Assembly: GCF_030283205.1 (NCBI RefSeq)
Contig: NZ_JASNWF010000008.1
Span: 1-64,000, forward strand
Direction of reading: 5' to 3'
Origin: Actinomadura opuntiae
GTDB lineage: Bacteria > Actinomycetota > Actinomycetes > Streptosporangiales > Streptosporangiaceae
DNA: 64,000 nucleotides
The position numbers were made by a program, and so were the translations under genes. Below the pieces are notes generated by a model. The model was not told the origin of the DNA and searched no databases. It worked only from the letters and a program-made list of their open reading frames with translations. Shown piece by piece: positions 33,547-41,183 of the stretch (the first letter of the stretch is position 1; each line of letters starts with the position of its first letter).

Positions 33547-34659
33547 TCAGTGCTCGTGCACGATCACGCCGCGCAGGTTCCTGCCGTCGCGCAGGTCCTG
33601 GTAGCCCTCGTTGACCTGGTCGAGCGTGTACCGCCGGGTGACCAGCGCGTCCAGGTCGAGCTTGCCCTGGTCGTACAGGCGCAGCAGGCGCGGGATGTCG
33701 TACTGCGGGTTCGCCGACCCGAACAGCGACCCCTTGATCGTCTTCTCGAAGAGGGTGAGGACGGCGCCGGACACGTGGATCGTGAGCTTCTCCGGATGCG
33801 CGAGCCCGGTGACCACCAGGGTGCCGCCCTTGCCGGTCACGTTGAACGCGGCGGTCACGACGTCCTCGTCCACCACGCCGACGGTCACCAGCGCCTGGTC
33901 GGCGCCCTGCCCCCAGGTCAGCTCCATCACCTTGGCGAACGCCTCGTCGGCGTCGCCGAACGCGTGCGTGGCGCCGAGTTCGAGGGCCTTCTCGCGCTTG
34001 AACGCGACCGGGTCGACCGCCACGATGTTGGCCGCGCCCGCGTGCCGGGCGCCCTGGACGGCGTTGATGCCGATTCCGCCGATGCCGTACACCGCGACGG
34101 TGTCGCCGGCCCGGACGCCGCCCGCGTACACCGCGCTCCCCCAGCCGGTCGGGACGCCGCAGCCGACCAGCACCGCCGTCTCCAGCGGCAGCCACTCGTC
34201 GACCTTCACCACCGAGTGCTGGGAGATCGTGGCGTACTGGCTGAACGTGCCGATCATGCACATGGCGCCGAAGTCCTCGCCGCCGCCGTGGAAGCGGAAC
34301 GTCCCGTCGGGCATGTCGCCGTTCAGGATGGTGGCGCCCATGTCGCAGATGCTCTGCCGCCCGGTCGAGCAGTAGCGGCACGTCCCGCAGTTGGGGATGA
34401 AGCTGCACACGACGTGGTCGCCCGGCGCGACCTTGGTGACGCCGGCGCCGACCTCCTCGATGACGCCGGCGCCCTCGTGCCCGCCGACGATCGGGAACCG
34501 CGGCACCAGGTCCCCGTCGGTGAGGTGCAGGTCCGAGTGGCACAGGCCGGCCGCCACGTAGCGGATGAGGACCTCGCCGTCCTTCGGGCCGTCCAGGTCG
34601 AGCTCGGTGATCTCGAACGGCTTGCCGGGTCCCGCGAGTACTGCTGCCCTGGTCTTCAC
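33547..34659 (-). CDS. NDMA-dependent (mycothiol-era type) zinc alcohol dehydrogenase
   Basis: A 370-residue medium-chain dehydrogenase. Catalytic zinc ligands are in GLCHSDLH and GGHEGAGV, the structural zinc cysteines in CGTCRYCSTGRQSIC, and the NAD loop is GIGGIGINAVQ. The pattern with SFIPNCGTC and the GFYAGGV-like region matches actinobacterial alcohol dehydrogenases that hold NAD(H) tightly and need an external acceptor such as NDMA in vitro. The GTG at 34659 has GGAGG 8 nt upstream. It lies 116 bp downstream of the SDR pseudogene, with a 14-bp palindrome between, so it probably has its own control. Substrate unknown; steroid or polyprenoid alcohols are possible by context. Confidence 0.86.
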   Translation of the reverse strand: MKTRAAVLAGPGKPFEITELDLDGPKDGEVLIRYVAAGLCHSDLHLTDGDLVPRFPIVGGHEGAGVIEEVGAGVTKVAPGDHVVCSFIPNCGTCRYCSTGRQSICDMGATILNGDMPDGTFRFHGGGEDFGAMCMIGTFSQYATISQHSVVKVDEWLPLETAVLVGCGVPTGWGSAVYAGGVRAGDTVAVYGIGGIGINAVQGARHAGAANIVAVDPVAFKREKALELGATHAFGDADEAFAKVMELTWGQGADQALVTVGVVDEDVVTAAFNVTGKGGTLVVTGLAHPEKLTIHVSGAVLTLFEKTIKGSLFGSANPQYDIPRLLRLYDQGKLDLDALVTRRYTLDQVNEGYQDLRDGRNLRGVIVHEH

Positions 34660-34683
34660 GCGCCTGACCTCCGGGGTCCGTGG

Positions 34684-34697
34684 GTGAGGTACCTCAC
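34684..34697. promoter_or_regulatory. Perfect palindrome ahead of the alcohol dehydrogenase
   Basis: GTGAGGTACCTCAC is a perfect 14-bp palindrome 25 bp upstream of the GTG start, placed where an operator would overlap the promoter or the leader. Confidence 0.5.
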
Positions 34698-34775
34698 AAC
34701 GTAACCCCGCGCACCTGTCCCGGCATAGGGCGCGGACCGGGCGGGACGGGCGAGCGGCGCCCCGCCCGGCCCGGG

Positions 34776-35334
34776 TCAGTAGCCGGGCCCGCTGAGCAGG
34801 CCCCCGTCCACGAGGATCTCGGTGCCGGTGCAGTACGCGGACTCGTCGGACGCCAGGTAGACGGCGGCGCCGGCGACGTCGTCCGGCTCGCCCCAGCGCG
34901 GGATCGGCAGCGCCTTGAAGAACGCGTCGGCGTCGACCTCCACGCGCCTTCATCGGCTCGGCCACCGCCCGCATCCCGAGCCACGGGCCGACCAGGTTCA
35001 CGTCCAGGACCTGCTGCAACTGCTCGCGCGTCATGTCGGTCAGGAGCCGGTGCCGCAGGATGCCGGCGTTGTTGACCAGCACGTTCAGCTTCCCGAACCG
35101 GTCGACGGCGGTCGCGACCGCGCGCCGCCAGTCCTCCTCGCGCGTGACGTCCATCGGGACGAACACCGCGCCGGTGGCCGCCGCGACGGCCTCGCCCCGC
35201 TCCTCCAGCAGGTCGCCGAACACCACCCGCGCGCCCTCGGCGGCGAACCGGCGCACGTGCGCCTCGCCGATGCCGCGCGCGCCGCCGGTGATCAGGGCGA
35301 CCTTGCCGTCGAGCCGTGCCATCCTCGTCCTCAT
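34776..35334 (-). pseudogene. Short-chain dehydrogenase pseudogene with internal deletion and frameshift
   Basis: The 5' part encodes a normal SDR start: GKVALITGGARGIG, a VNNAGIL segment and GPWLGMRAVAEPMKARG. There the frame breaks near 34940. The 3' part, in the next frame, encodes the normal SDR end: VDADAFFKALPIPRWGEPDDV, ASDESAY and ILVDGGLLSGPGY before a stop. About 60-70 residues that should lie between, including the catalytic Ser and YxxxK, are missing; the whole is 559 bp where about 760 is expected. The start overlaps the small Cys-protein stop by ATGA, so the intact gene was part of the steroid operon, probably a hydroxysteroid dehydrogenase. Confidence 0.8.
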
Positions 35335-35561
35335 TCCGGGTTCTCGATCCGCACCAGGCCCTCCGCGACCGCCCACTCGATGGACGCGCGCAGCGCGCCG
35401 CAGTGCCGGATGCGGGCGCCGGGCTCGCCCGCCGCCACCCGCGGGGCGATCTCCCCACAGGCGGCGCCGGCCTCGGCGGTCCACTGCACGCTGGTGTGCG
35501 GCGGGCTGTTCTTCTCGACCAGGACGCGCGCCCCGCACGCCCGGCAGTCGACGGGCTGCAT
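35331..35561 (-). CDS. Small cysteine-containing protein in the steroid operon
   Basis: A 76-residue protein with CRACG near the N-terminus and single cysteines further on (ACGE, HCGA). The CxxC and later Cys/His could bind a metal, zinc-ribbon fashion. I recognise no named family with certainty. It lies 3 bp behind kshA and its stop overlaps the start of the SDR pseudogene, so it is a true member of the operon; a role as a small partner of the oxygenase or dehydrogenase is conceivable but unproven. Confidence 0.6.
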   Translation of the reverse strand: MQPVDCRACGARVLVEKNSPPHTSVQWTAEAGAACGEIAPRVAAGEPGARIRHCGALRASIEWAVAEGLVRIENPE

Positions 35562-35564
35562 CCG

Positions 35565-36713
35565 CTAGCCCCGCATCGACTCGGGGATCGCGGAGAACGA
35601 CACGCCGTTGGCCACGTTCTCGGCGACCTCCGTGCGCCAGGTCCGCACGGCGCGGGAGGTGTCGATCTCGAACTCGAACCGGTCGGTCATCTCCGGCGTG
35701 ACGTCCTCGACGTCCACGTAGAACTGCCGGTACCAGCGGCGCAGCTGGTAGACGGGGCCGTCCTGGTCGCACAGGAGCGGGTTGTCGATCGCGGTCTTGT
35801 TCTTCCAGATCTCGACGTCCTGCAGGAAGCCGAGGCCGACGCCCTCGGCGACCTGCGCGGCCGTCGCGTCGGCGTCCTCGGCGGACATGCCGGGGAACTT
35901 CTTGACGATCACGCCCCACTGGAGCATGAAGGAGGTCGGGCTGATCGGGTAGTGGCAGTTGATCAGGACGGTCTCGACCGTCATGTCCTCCGCCTCGTTC
36001 CAGAGGTAGTCGATCATGTACGAGGGGCCGTAGTAGGCGGCCTCGGACTTCTGGTCGATCTTCTGCGGCGGACCCGGGACGAACCCGAGGTAGGCGTCGT
36101 CGCGGGACGTCCCGTCGAAGTACTGGGCGGCGACGTGGCCCTCGAAGACGTTCTTGAAGTAGGTCGGCAGCGCGTAGTGGATGTAGAAGAAGTGCGCCAT
36201 GTCCACGACGTTGTCGACGATCTCGCGGCAGTGCGAGCCGTCGACCCGCAGCGTGTTCCAGGTCCAGGCGCTCCACTCGTCGCTGAACGCGCCCTCGATG
36301 CGCGGGATCGTCACCTCGGGCGGCGGCGGGTTGCCCTGCGGGTCGTTCCAGACGAACAGCTGCTTGTTCTCCTCCAGCACCGGCCAGGCGCGGGTGCGGG
36401 CGCCGCGCGGCGTCCGTTTGGCGTAGGGGATGCCCGCGCACTTGCCGTCGCCGCCCCAGCGCCAGTCGTGGAACGGGCAGGCGATGGCGTCGCCCTTGAC
36501 GGTGCCCTGGGTCAGGTCGCCGCCCATGTGGGGGCAGTAGCCGTTGAGGACGTTCAGCTTGCCGTTCTCGCCCTGGAACACCACGAGCTTGGTGCCGAAC
36601 GCCTCGACGGCGTGCGGCTTGCCGTCGCGGAACGCGTCGGCCAGGCCGAGGCAGTGCCAGCCCCGGGCGAACCGCTCGGGCGGGGGCGCGGCCTCGATGA
36701 CGCGGTGGTTCAT
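35565..36713 (-). CDS. kshA: 3-ketosteroid 9-alpha-hydroxylase, oxygenase component
   Basis: A 382-residue Rieske non-haem iron oxygenase. The [2Fe-2S] ligands are Cys60, His62, Cys79 and His82 (CPH...CPFH); the mononuclear iron site starts at His174 and His179 in DMAHFFYIHYALP. The stretch after it (PTYFKNVFEGHVAAQY) and the overall length match KshA rather than general Rieske enzymes. It hydroxylates C9 of 4-androstene-3,17-dione-type steroids; together with KstD this opens ring B to the 9,10-seco product. Electrons come from the KshB reductase, which is not in this window. The ATG overlaps the kstD stop by ATGA. Confidence 0.9.
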   Translation of the reverse strand: MNHRVIEAAPPPERFARGWHCLGLADAFRDGKPHAVEAFGTKLVVFQGENGKLNVLNGYCPHMGGDLTQGTVKGDAIACPFHDWRWGGDGKCAGIPYAKRTPRGARTRAWPVLEENKQLFVWNDPQGNPPPPEVTIPRIEGAFSDEWSAWTWNTLRVDGSHCREIVDNVVDMAHFFYIHYALPTYFKNVFEGHVAAQYFDGTSRDDAYLGFVPGPPQKIDQKSEAAYYGPSYMIDYLWNEAEDMTVETVLINCHYPISPTSFMLQWGVIVKKFPGMSAEDADATAAQVAEGVGLGFLQDVEIWKNKTAIDNPLLCDQDGPVYQLRRWYRQFYVDVEDVTPEMTDRFEFEIDTSRAVRTWRTEVAENVANGVSFSAIPESMRG

Positions 36714-38410
36714 GATGTGCCTCCTTGCGTGGCCGGCTCGTCGCCGGCGGCCTCGACGGTGGCTGCTTGCTGGGCGATGTGGGCGGCGGCCGCGTAGCCG
36801 AAGGTCATGGCGGGGCCGATGGTGGCGCCGGGTCCCGGATAGGTCTCGCCGGTCACCGCCGACGAGCAGTTCCCGGTGGCGTACAGGCCCTCGATCGCGG
36901 ACCCGTCCGCGCGCAGCACCCGGGCGTCGGCGTCGGTGACGAGCCCGCCCTTGGTGCCGATGTCGCCGGGGACGACCGGGACCGCGTAGAACGGGCCCTT
37001 CTCCAGCGGCGCGAGGTTCGGGTTCGGCAGTGTCGGGTCGCCGTAGTAGTTGTCGTAGGCGCTGTCGCCGCGCCCGAAGTCGGCGTCCTTGCCGGCGCGC
37101 GCGAACTCGTTGAACCGCTCGAACGTCGCTTCGAGCCGGCCGGGCGGGACGCCGATCTGGGCGGCCAGCTCGGCAGGCGTGTCCCCGGTCTTGAGGAAGC
37201 CGCTCTCCCGCCACTTCTTCGGGAACGGCTGGCCGGGGAACAGCCCGACGAACACGTAGCGGGCCTTGGCGCGCGCATCGATGATCATCCAGGAGCCCAT
37301 CGCGGGCATCCCGCGCTCGTACATCCGGTCGACGAACTCGTGGTACGGCAGCGACTCGCGCGCGTACCGCTCCCCGTTGCCGTCCACGATCACCATGGAC
37401 GGGATGGCGCGGTCGGCGACCAGGAAGAACAGCCGGCCTTCCGGCGTCGGGACCGACGGCGCGCCCCACACCTTGTCCATCAGGTCGACGGCGGCGCCGA
37501 GCCGCTGCCCGGCGCGGAGCGTGTCGCCGGTCTGCCCTTCGGCGGCGTGCGTCCACTCGGTGCTGGTCGGGGCCGGGAGGTACTGCTCGCGCAGCGCCTG
37601 GTCGTGGGAGAACCCGCCCGCCGCGAGGACGACGCCGCGCCGCGCGCGGACCGTCACGTCCCGTCCGCCGCGCCGGACCGTGACTCCGGCGACCCGGCCG
37701 TCCTCGACGACCAGGTCCTGGAACGGGCTGGACAGCCACAGCTCGCCGCCCGCCTCGGCGAGGGCGAGCCGCAGCCGGGCGATCAGCGCCTCGCCGAGCG
37801 ACAGCAGCCTCCGGCCGGTCAGCAGCGCGCCGACCGCGCGGACGCCGACGCGCACCGCCGTCCGCTTGCCCTTCCACGTCCGCGTGACCATGTTGAGCTT
37901 GCCGAAGTCGGCGGAGGTCATCGTCAGCCCGTAGGTGGGCAGGCCGGCGCGGCGCATCCTCGCGAACTCGGGGCCGAGCTTGCGGCCGTCCACGATGCAC
38001 GGCTCGACCGACCGGCCCTCCGGCTTCCCGCCGGGCGCCTCCGGGTAGTAGTCGGAGTAGCCCGGCGTGTACGCGAACCGCACCCAGCGGGTCCGGTCAT
38101 GGAGGAAGCGCAGCATCTCGGGGCCGCGCGTCAGGTAGGCGTGCTTGCGCTCGTCCGGCACGCGGTCGCCGACCGTCGCGTCCAGGTAGGCACGGGCGTT
38201 CGCCAGGGTGTCGCGCTGCCCGGCCTCCTCCAGGTAGAGGTTGTTCGGGATCCAGACGGCGCCGCCGGACAGGGCCGTCGATCCGCCGTACCGGCCGGTC
38301 TTCTCCACCACCAGGGCGGTGAGGCCGTGCGCGCGGGCGGTGACCGCCGCGGTGAGGCCGCCCGCGCCGGAGCCGACCACCACGACGTCGTACTCGTGTT
38401 CTGCCTGCAT
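36710..38410 (-). CDS. kstD: 3-ketosteroid delta-1-dehydrogenase
   Basis: A 566-residue flavoprotein of the fumarate-reductase/KstD family. The FAD loop VVGSGAGGL is at residues 11-19 and is followed by the family pattern GGSTALSGGAVWIPNN. PGYSDYYPEAPGGKPEG in the N-terminal third and GETYPGPGATIGPAMTFGY at the C-terminus (with an active-site Tyr) are hallmarks of KstD. It introduces the C1-C2 double bond into 3-keto-4-ene steroids. It lies between the flavin reductase (16-bp gap) and kshA (ATGA overlap), so the two ring-opening enzymes are made together. Confidence 0.88.
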   Translation of the reverse strand: MQAEHEYDVVVVGSGAGGLTAAVTARAHGLTALVVEKTGRYGGSTALSGGAVWIPNNLYLEEAGQRDTLANARAYLDATVGDRVPDERKHAYLTRGPEMLRFLHDRTRWVRFAYTPGYSDYYPEAPGGKPEGRSVEPCIVDGRKLGPEFARMRRAGLPTYGLTMTSADFGKLNMVTRTWKGKRTAVRVGVRAVGALLTGRRLLSLGEALIARLRLALAEAGGELWLSSPFQDLVVEDGRVAGVTVRRGGRDVTVRARRGVVLAAGGFSHDQALREQYLPAPTSTEWTHAAEGQTGDTLRAGQRLGAAVDLMDKVWGAPSVPTPEGRLFFLVADRAIPSMVIVDGNGERYARESLPYHEFVDRMYERGMPAMGSWMIIDARAKARYVFVGLFPGQPFPKKWRESGFLKTGDTPAELAAQIGVPPGRLEATFERFNEFARAGKDADFGRGDSAYDNYYGDPTLPNPNLAPLEKGPFYAVPVVPGDIGTKGGLVTDADARVLRADGSAIEGLYATGNCSSAVTGETYPGPGATIGPAMTFGYAAAAHIAQQAATVEAAGDEPATQGGTS

Positions 38411-38426
38411 GAGGTCCCTTCTCCGG

Positions 38427-38906
38427 CTAGTGGAAGGCGCCGGCGGCGTAGTCGCCGCGGAAGTACAGCAGCGGCCCGTGGTCGCGCCGGTCGTGCAGCC
38501 CGCGGACGGCGCCCACCACGATCAGGTGGTCGCCGGCCTCGTGGACGTCCTCGATCGCACAGTCGATCGCGGCGAGCGCCCCGTCAAGGTGCGCGGTGCC
38601 GTGCGGCGAGGCCGTCCAGCCGACGCCGGCGAACTTGTCGGCGCCGCTCACCGCGAACGCCCGGCACACCCCGCGCTGGTCCTCGGCGAGGACGTTGACG
38701 GCGAAGCGGCCGGTCGCGGCGATCCGCGGCCAGCTCGTGGACGTGCGGGCCACGCAGAACATCACCAGTGGCGGGTCCAGCGACAGCGACGCGAACGACT
38801 GGCAGGCCAGGCCCGCCGGCCGCCCGTCGCCGTCCACCGAAGTGACGACGGTGACGCCGGACGCGAACCGGCCGAGCACGTCCCGGAACTCCGCGGAACC
38901 GCTCAT
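38427..38906 (-). CDS. hsaB: Flavin reductase, HsaB-like
   Basis: A 159-residue flavin reductase of the HpaC/HsaB type. It has GVTVVTSVDGDGRPAGLACQSFASLSLDPPLV, the FMN-binding region, then RFAVNVLAEDQ and DKFAGVGW. It supplies reduced flavin to the monooxygenase encoded directly upstream, whose stop it overlaps by ATGA. In the steroid pathway the HsaA/HsaB pair hydroxylates 3-HSA to the catechol 3,4-DHSA. A second, related reductase is encoded at 44750-45271. Confidence 0.87.
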   Translation of the reverse strand: MSGSAEFRDVLGRFASGVTVVTSVDGDGRPAGLACQSFASLSLDPPLVMFCVARTSTSWPRIAATGRFAVNVLAEDQRGVCRAFAVSGADKFAGVGWTASPHGTAHLDGALAAIDCAIEDVHEAGDHLIVVGAVRGLHDRRDHGPLLYFRGDYAAGAFH

Positions 38907-40120
38907 ATCATCGTGTCCGTCACTTCGAGGCCGAGCGCGCCCATCCCGTACAGGGTCAGCGCCCGCTCCGGGTCGTTGACGGCGTGGACGCGCCCGGCGT
39001 GCGCGTCCCGCCAGCCGCGCTGCACCGGATGGCCCTCCTTGAGCGCGTGGCCGCCCGCGTTCTCGAACAGCAGGTCGACGGCCCGGATCGCGCGGGCGGT
39101 CCCCATGACCTGGTCGCGGCGGGTGCGCAGCCGCAGCTTCAGCGGGAACTCCTCCCCCGCCTCGGCCGCCGCCATCAGCTCCCGGATGTTGCGCTCCATC
39201 AGCGTCCACGCGGCGTCGATCTCACCGGCGGCGGTGGCGATGCGGACCTGCGCGTGCGGGTCCTCGGCCACCTTCTGGCCGTAGGAGACGCGGATGCGCT
39301 CGCGGGTCGCCTTCAGGTAGGCGTCCAGCGCGCCCTGCGCGATGCCCGCGATCGGCATGCTGATCGTCGTGGAGAACACCGCGGCGAACGGCAGCTTGTA
39401 CAGCGGCGCCTTGTTGACCTCGTGGCCGGGGCAGGCGCATGCGGAGGTGTCGGCGAAGCTCAGCGTCCGGTACTCGGGGACGAAGGCGTCCTCGACCACG
39501 ATGTCGTTGCTGCCGGTGCCGCGCAGCCCGATCGTGTGCCACACGTCGTCGATCCGGTAGTCGGCGCGGGGCAGCAGGAACGTGCGCATGTCGACGGGGT
39601 CGCCGTCGGGTCCGGGGACGAGCCCGCCGAGGAACACCCAGTCGGCGTGGTCGCAGCCGGAGGAGAAGCTCCACCGCCCGCTCACTCGGAACCCGCCGTC
39701 CACCGGCGTGATCTTCCCGGTCGGCGCGTAGGACGAGGAGATCCGCGTGTTCGGGTCGGCGCCCCACACGTCCTCCTGCGCGCGGGCCGGGAACAGCGCG
39801 AGCTGCCAGGGGTGCACGCCGACGACCGAGGCGACCCAGCCGGTGGACCCGCACGCCGCGGAGATCTCCCGGACGGCCGTGTAGAAGGTCGCCGGGTCGG
39901 CCTCGTGGCCGCCGAACGCCTTCGGCTGCAGCAGCCGGAAGAACCCCGTCCCGGCCAGCTCCTTGATCGTGGACTCCGGGACCCGGCGCGCCTCCTCGGC
40001 CTCGCCGGCCCGTTCCGCGATCGCGGGCACGAGGTCGCGCACCGCCTCCAGAACCTGCTCGCTCATGCGGGCGCCCTGCGGGGGGACGACCCCCCGCACC
40101 CCCCGGTTCGCTTCGCTCAT
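38903..40120 (-). CDS. hsaA: 3-HSA 4-hydroxylase, flavin-dependent oxygenase component
   Basis: An acyl-CoA-dehydrogenase-fold monooxygenase. It follows HsaA closely: GFFRLLQPKAFGG, CGSTGWVASVVGVHPW, NTRISSSYAPTGKI, WSFSSGCDHADW, GLRGTGSNDIVVED and the final RDAHAGRVHAVNDPERALTLYG. It hydroxylates the phenolic ring of 3-HSA with reduced flavin from HsaB. Two starts are possible: ATG at 40120, inside the repeated cassette and behind AAGGAG (405 residues), or ATG at 40066 (387 residues, the usual length). The stronger ribosome site favours the first. It is the first gene of the operon hsaA-hsaB-kstD-kshA and is divergent from an IclR gene. Confidence 0.9.
   Translation of the reverse strand: MSEANRGVRGVVPPQGARMSEQVLEAVRDLVPAIAERAGEAEEARRVPESTIKELAGTGFFRLLQPKAFGGHEADPATFYTAVREISAACGSTGWVASVVGVHPWQLALFPARAQEDVWGADPNTRISSSYAPTGKITPVDGGFRVSGRWSFSSGCDHADWVFLGGLVPGPDGDPVDMRTFLLPRADYRIDDVWHTIGLRGTGSNDIVVEDAFVPEYRTLSFADTSACACPGHEVNKAPLYKLPFAAVFSTTISMPIAGIAQGALDAYLKATRERIRVSYGQKVAEDPHAQVRIATAAGEIDAAWTLMERNIRELMAAAEAGEEFPLKLRLRTRRDQVMGTARAIRAVDLLFENAGGHALKEGHPVQRGWRDAHAGRVHAVNDPERALTLYGMGALGLEVTDTMI
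40067..40120 (-). repeat. Start-codon hairpin cassette, full copy at hsaA
   Basis: On the minus strand this 54-bp unit begins ATGAGCGAAGCGAACC, holds the same 8-bp G/C hairpin, encodes MSEANRGVRGVVPPQG and ends directly at the second ATG of hsaA. It is almost identical to 31529-31582, including the 18-codon distance to the second start. Confidence 0.8.
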
Positions 40121-40209
40121 GCCTGCTCCTTGCTCACGCACTCGTCCCCCCGGACGCCGTGCCGGGTGATCCGGCTCACCCGGGAGTTGCGTGCACGGTA
40201 AGCCTGGTG

Positions 40210-40222
40210 TTCCAATTAGAAA
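40210..40222. promoter_or_regulatory. TTC/GAA-type operator between hsaA and the IclR gene
   Basis: TTCCAATTAGAAA is a near-palindrome in the divergent region. It differs at two positions from the perfect TTCCAATTTGGAA at 47690-47702. Confidence 0.5.
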
Positions 40223-40267
40223 TAACGACGTCCCGCTGAGCGGGAGACAAGCGGGAGGAACCAGCCC

Positions 40268-41056
40268 ATGCCGGCACCCGCCGCGGCGACCGAGCCGCCC
40301 CTGGAGTCCTCGATGCTGGCCCGTGCGGCGCGCATCCTGTACTCCTTCACGAGCACGAGCCCCGAGCTGTCGATGAGCGAGGTGGTCCGGCGCACCGGGC
40401 TGCCCCGGTCGTCGGTGCACCGCATCCTCGACCAGCTCGTCCAGCTGCGCGCGCTGGAGCGCACCGGACCGCGCTACCGGCTCGGCCTCGGCCTGCTCGA
40501 GCTCGGCGCGCTCGCGGTGCACCAGAACCGGCTGCGCGAGACGGCCCTGCCCCACCTGCGCCGGCTGCACGAGGCGACCGGCGCGCTGGTGCACCTGGCC
40601 GTGCTGGACGGCCCCGAGATCGTCTACCTGGAGAAGATCGGCGACGGGCCGCAGGAGCGCGTGCCGTCCCGGCTCGGCGGCCGGCAGCCCGCCTACTGCA
40701 CCGGCGCGGGCAAGGCCCTGCTGGCGTTCGCCGGCGAGGACGAGCTGGCCGAGACGCTCGCCGCCGGGCTGCCCGCCCGCACCACGTTCACCATCACCGA
40801 CCCGGCCGCGTTCCGCCGCGAGCTGGCCTACATCCGTGACCACGGCGTCGCGTTCGACCGCGAGGAGGGGCACCGAGGCGTGTCCTGCGTCGCCGCGCCG
40901 CTGCGCGACGCCGCCGGGCGCGCCGTCGCGGCGATCTCCGTCTGCGGGCCGCCGGCCCGGATGGACGCGCGCCGGATCGTCCCGCCGCTGCTCACCACGG
41001 CCCGCGACGTGTGGCGGGCCCTGTTCACCGCGGGCCCGCACCCGCGGCCGCGCTGA
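40268..41056 (+). CDS. IclR-family transcriptional regulator, divergent from hsaA
   Basis: A 262-residue IclR regulator with winged helix MSEVVRRTGLPRSSVHRILDQL (quoted in part, about residues 38-59) and effector domain ALVHLAVLDGPEIVYLEKIG, AYCTGAGKALLAFAG, GVAFDREEGHRGVSCVAAPL. GGAGGAA precedes the ATG. By position it should control the steroid operon that starts at 40120 on the other strand. It is similar in plan but not in detail to the IclR protein at 28891-29631, so the two halves of the pathway may answer to paired regulators. Confidence 0.86.
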   Translation: MPAPAAATEPPLESSMLARAARILYSFTSTSPELSMSEVVRRTGLPRSSVHRILDQLVQLRALERTGPRYRLGLGLLELGALAVHQNRLRETALPHLRRLHEATGALVHLAVLDGPEIVYLEKIGDGPQERVPSRLGGRQPAYCTGAGKALLAFAGEDELAETLAAGLPARTTFTITDPAAFRRELAYIRDHGVAFDREEGHRGVSCVAAPLRDAAGRAVAAISVCGPPARMDARRIVPPLLTTARDVWRALFTAGPHPRPR

Positions 41057-41090
41057 CCGGAGGCGCTGACCGGAGGCGCTGACCGGAGGC
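41052..41090 (+). repeat. Three tandem 13-bp repeats
   Basis: GCTGACCGGAGGC occurs three times in a row (41052-41064, 41065-41077, 41078-41090), the first copy containing the stop codon of the IclR gene. Copies are identical. Function unknown; slippage is a simple explanation. Confidence 0.7.
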
Positions 41091-41183
41091 GGTCTCCCGC
41101 TCATCGGGAAAGCGGCGAGGCGCGCGCGGCGGGGGTTCCTACGGTGTGGGCCACCTCTCACCCCCTCTTCCAGGAGGACCCCC

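Noticed and set aside
33547..36441. A 964-codon frame fusing SDR and alcohol dehydrogenase sequences
   Set aside because: It arises because the dehydrogenase frame runs on through the frameshifted SDR remnant and antisense of kshA phase; a GTG with a good ribosome site at 34659 starts the real dehydrogenase.
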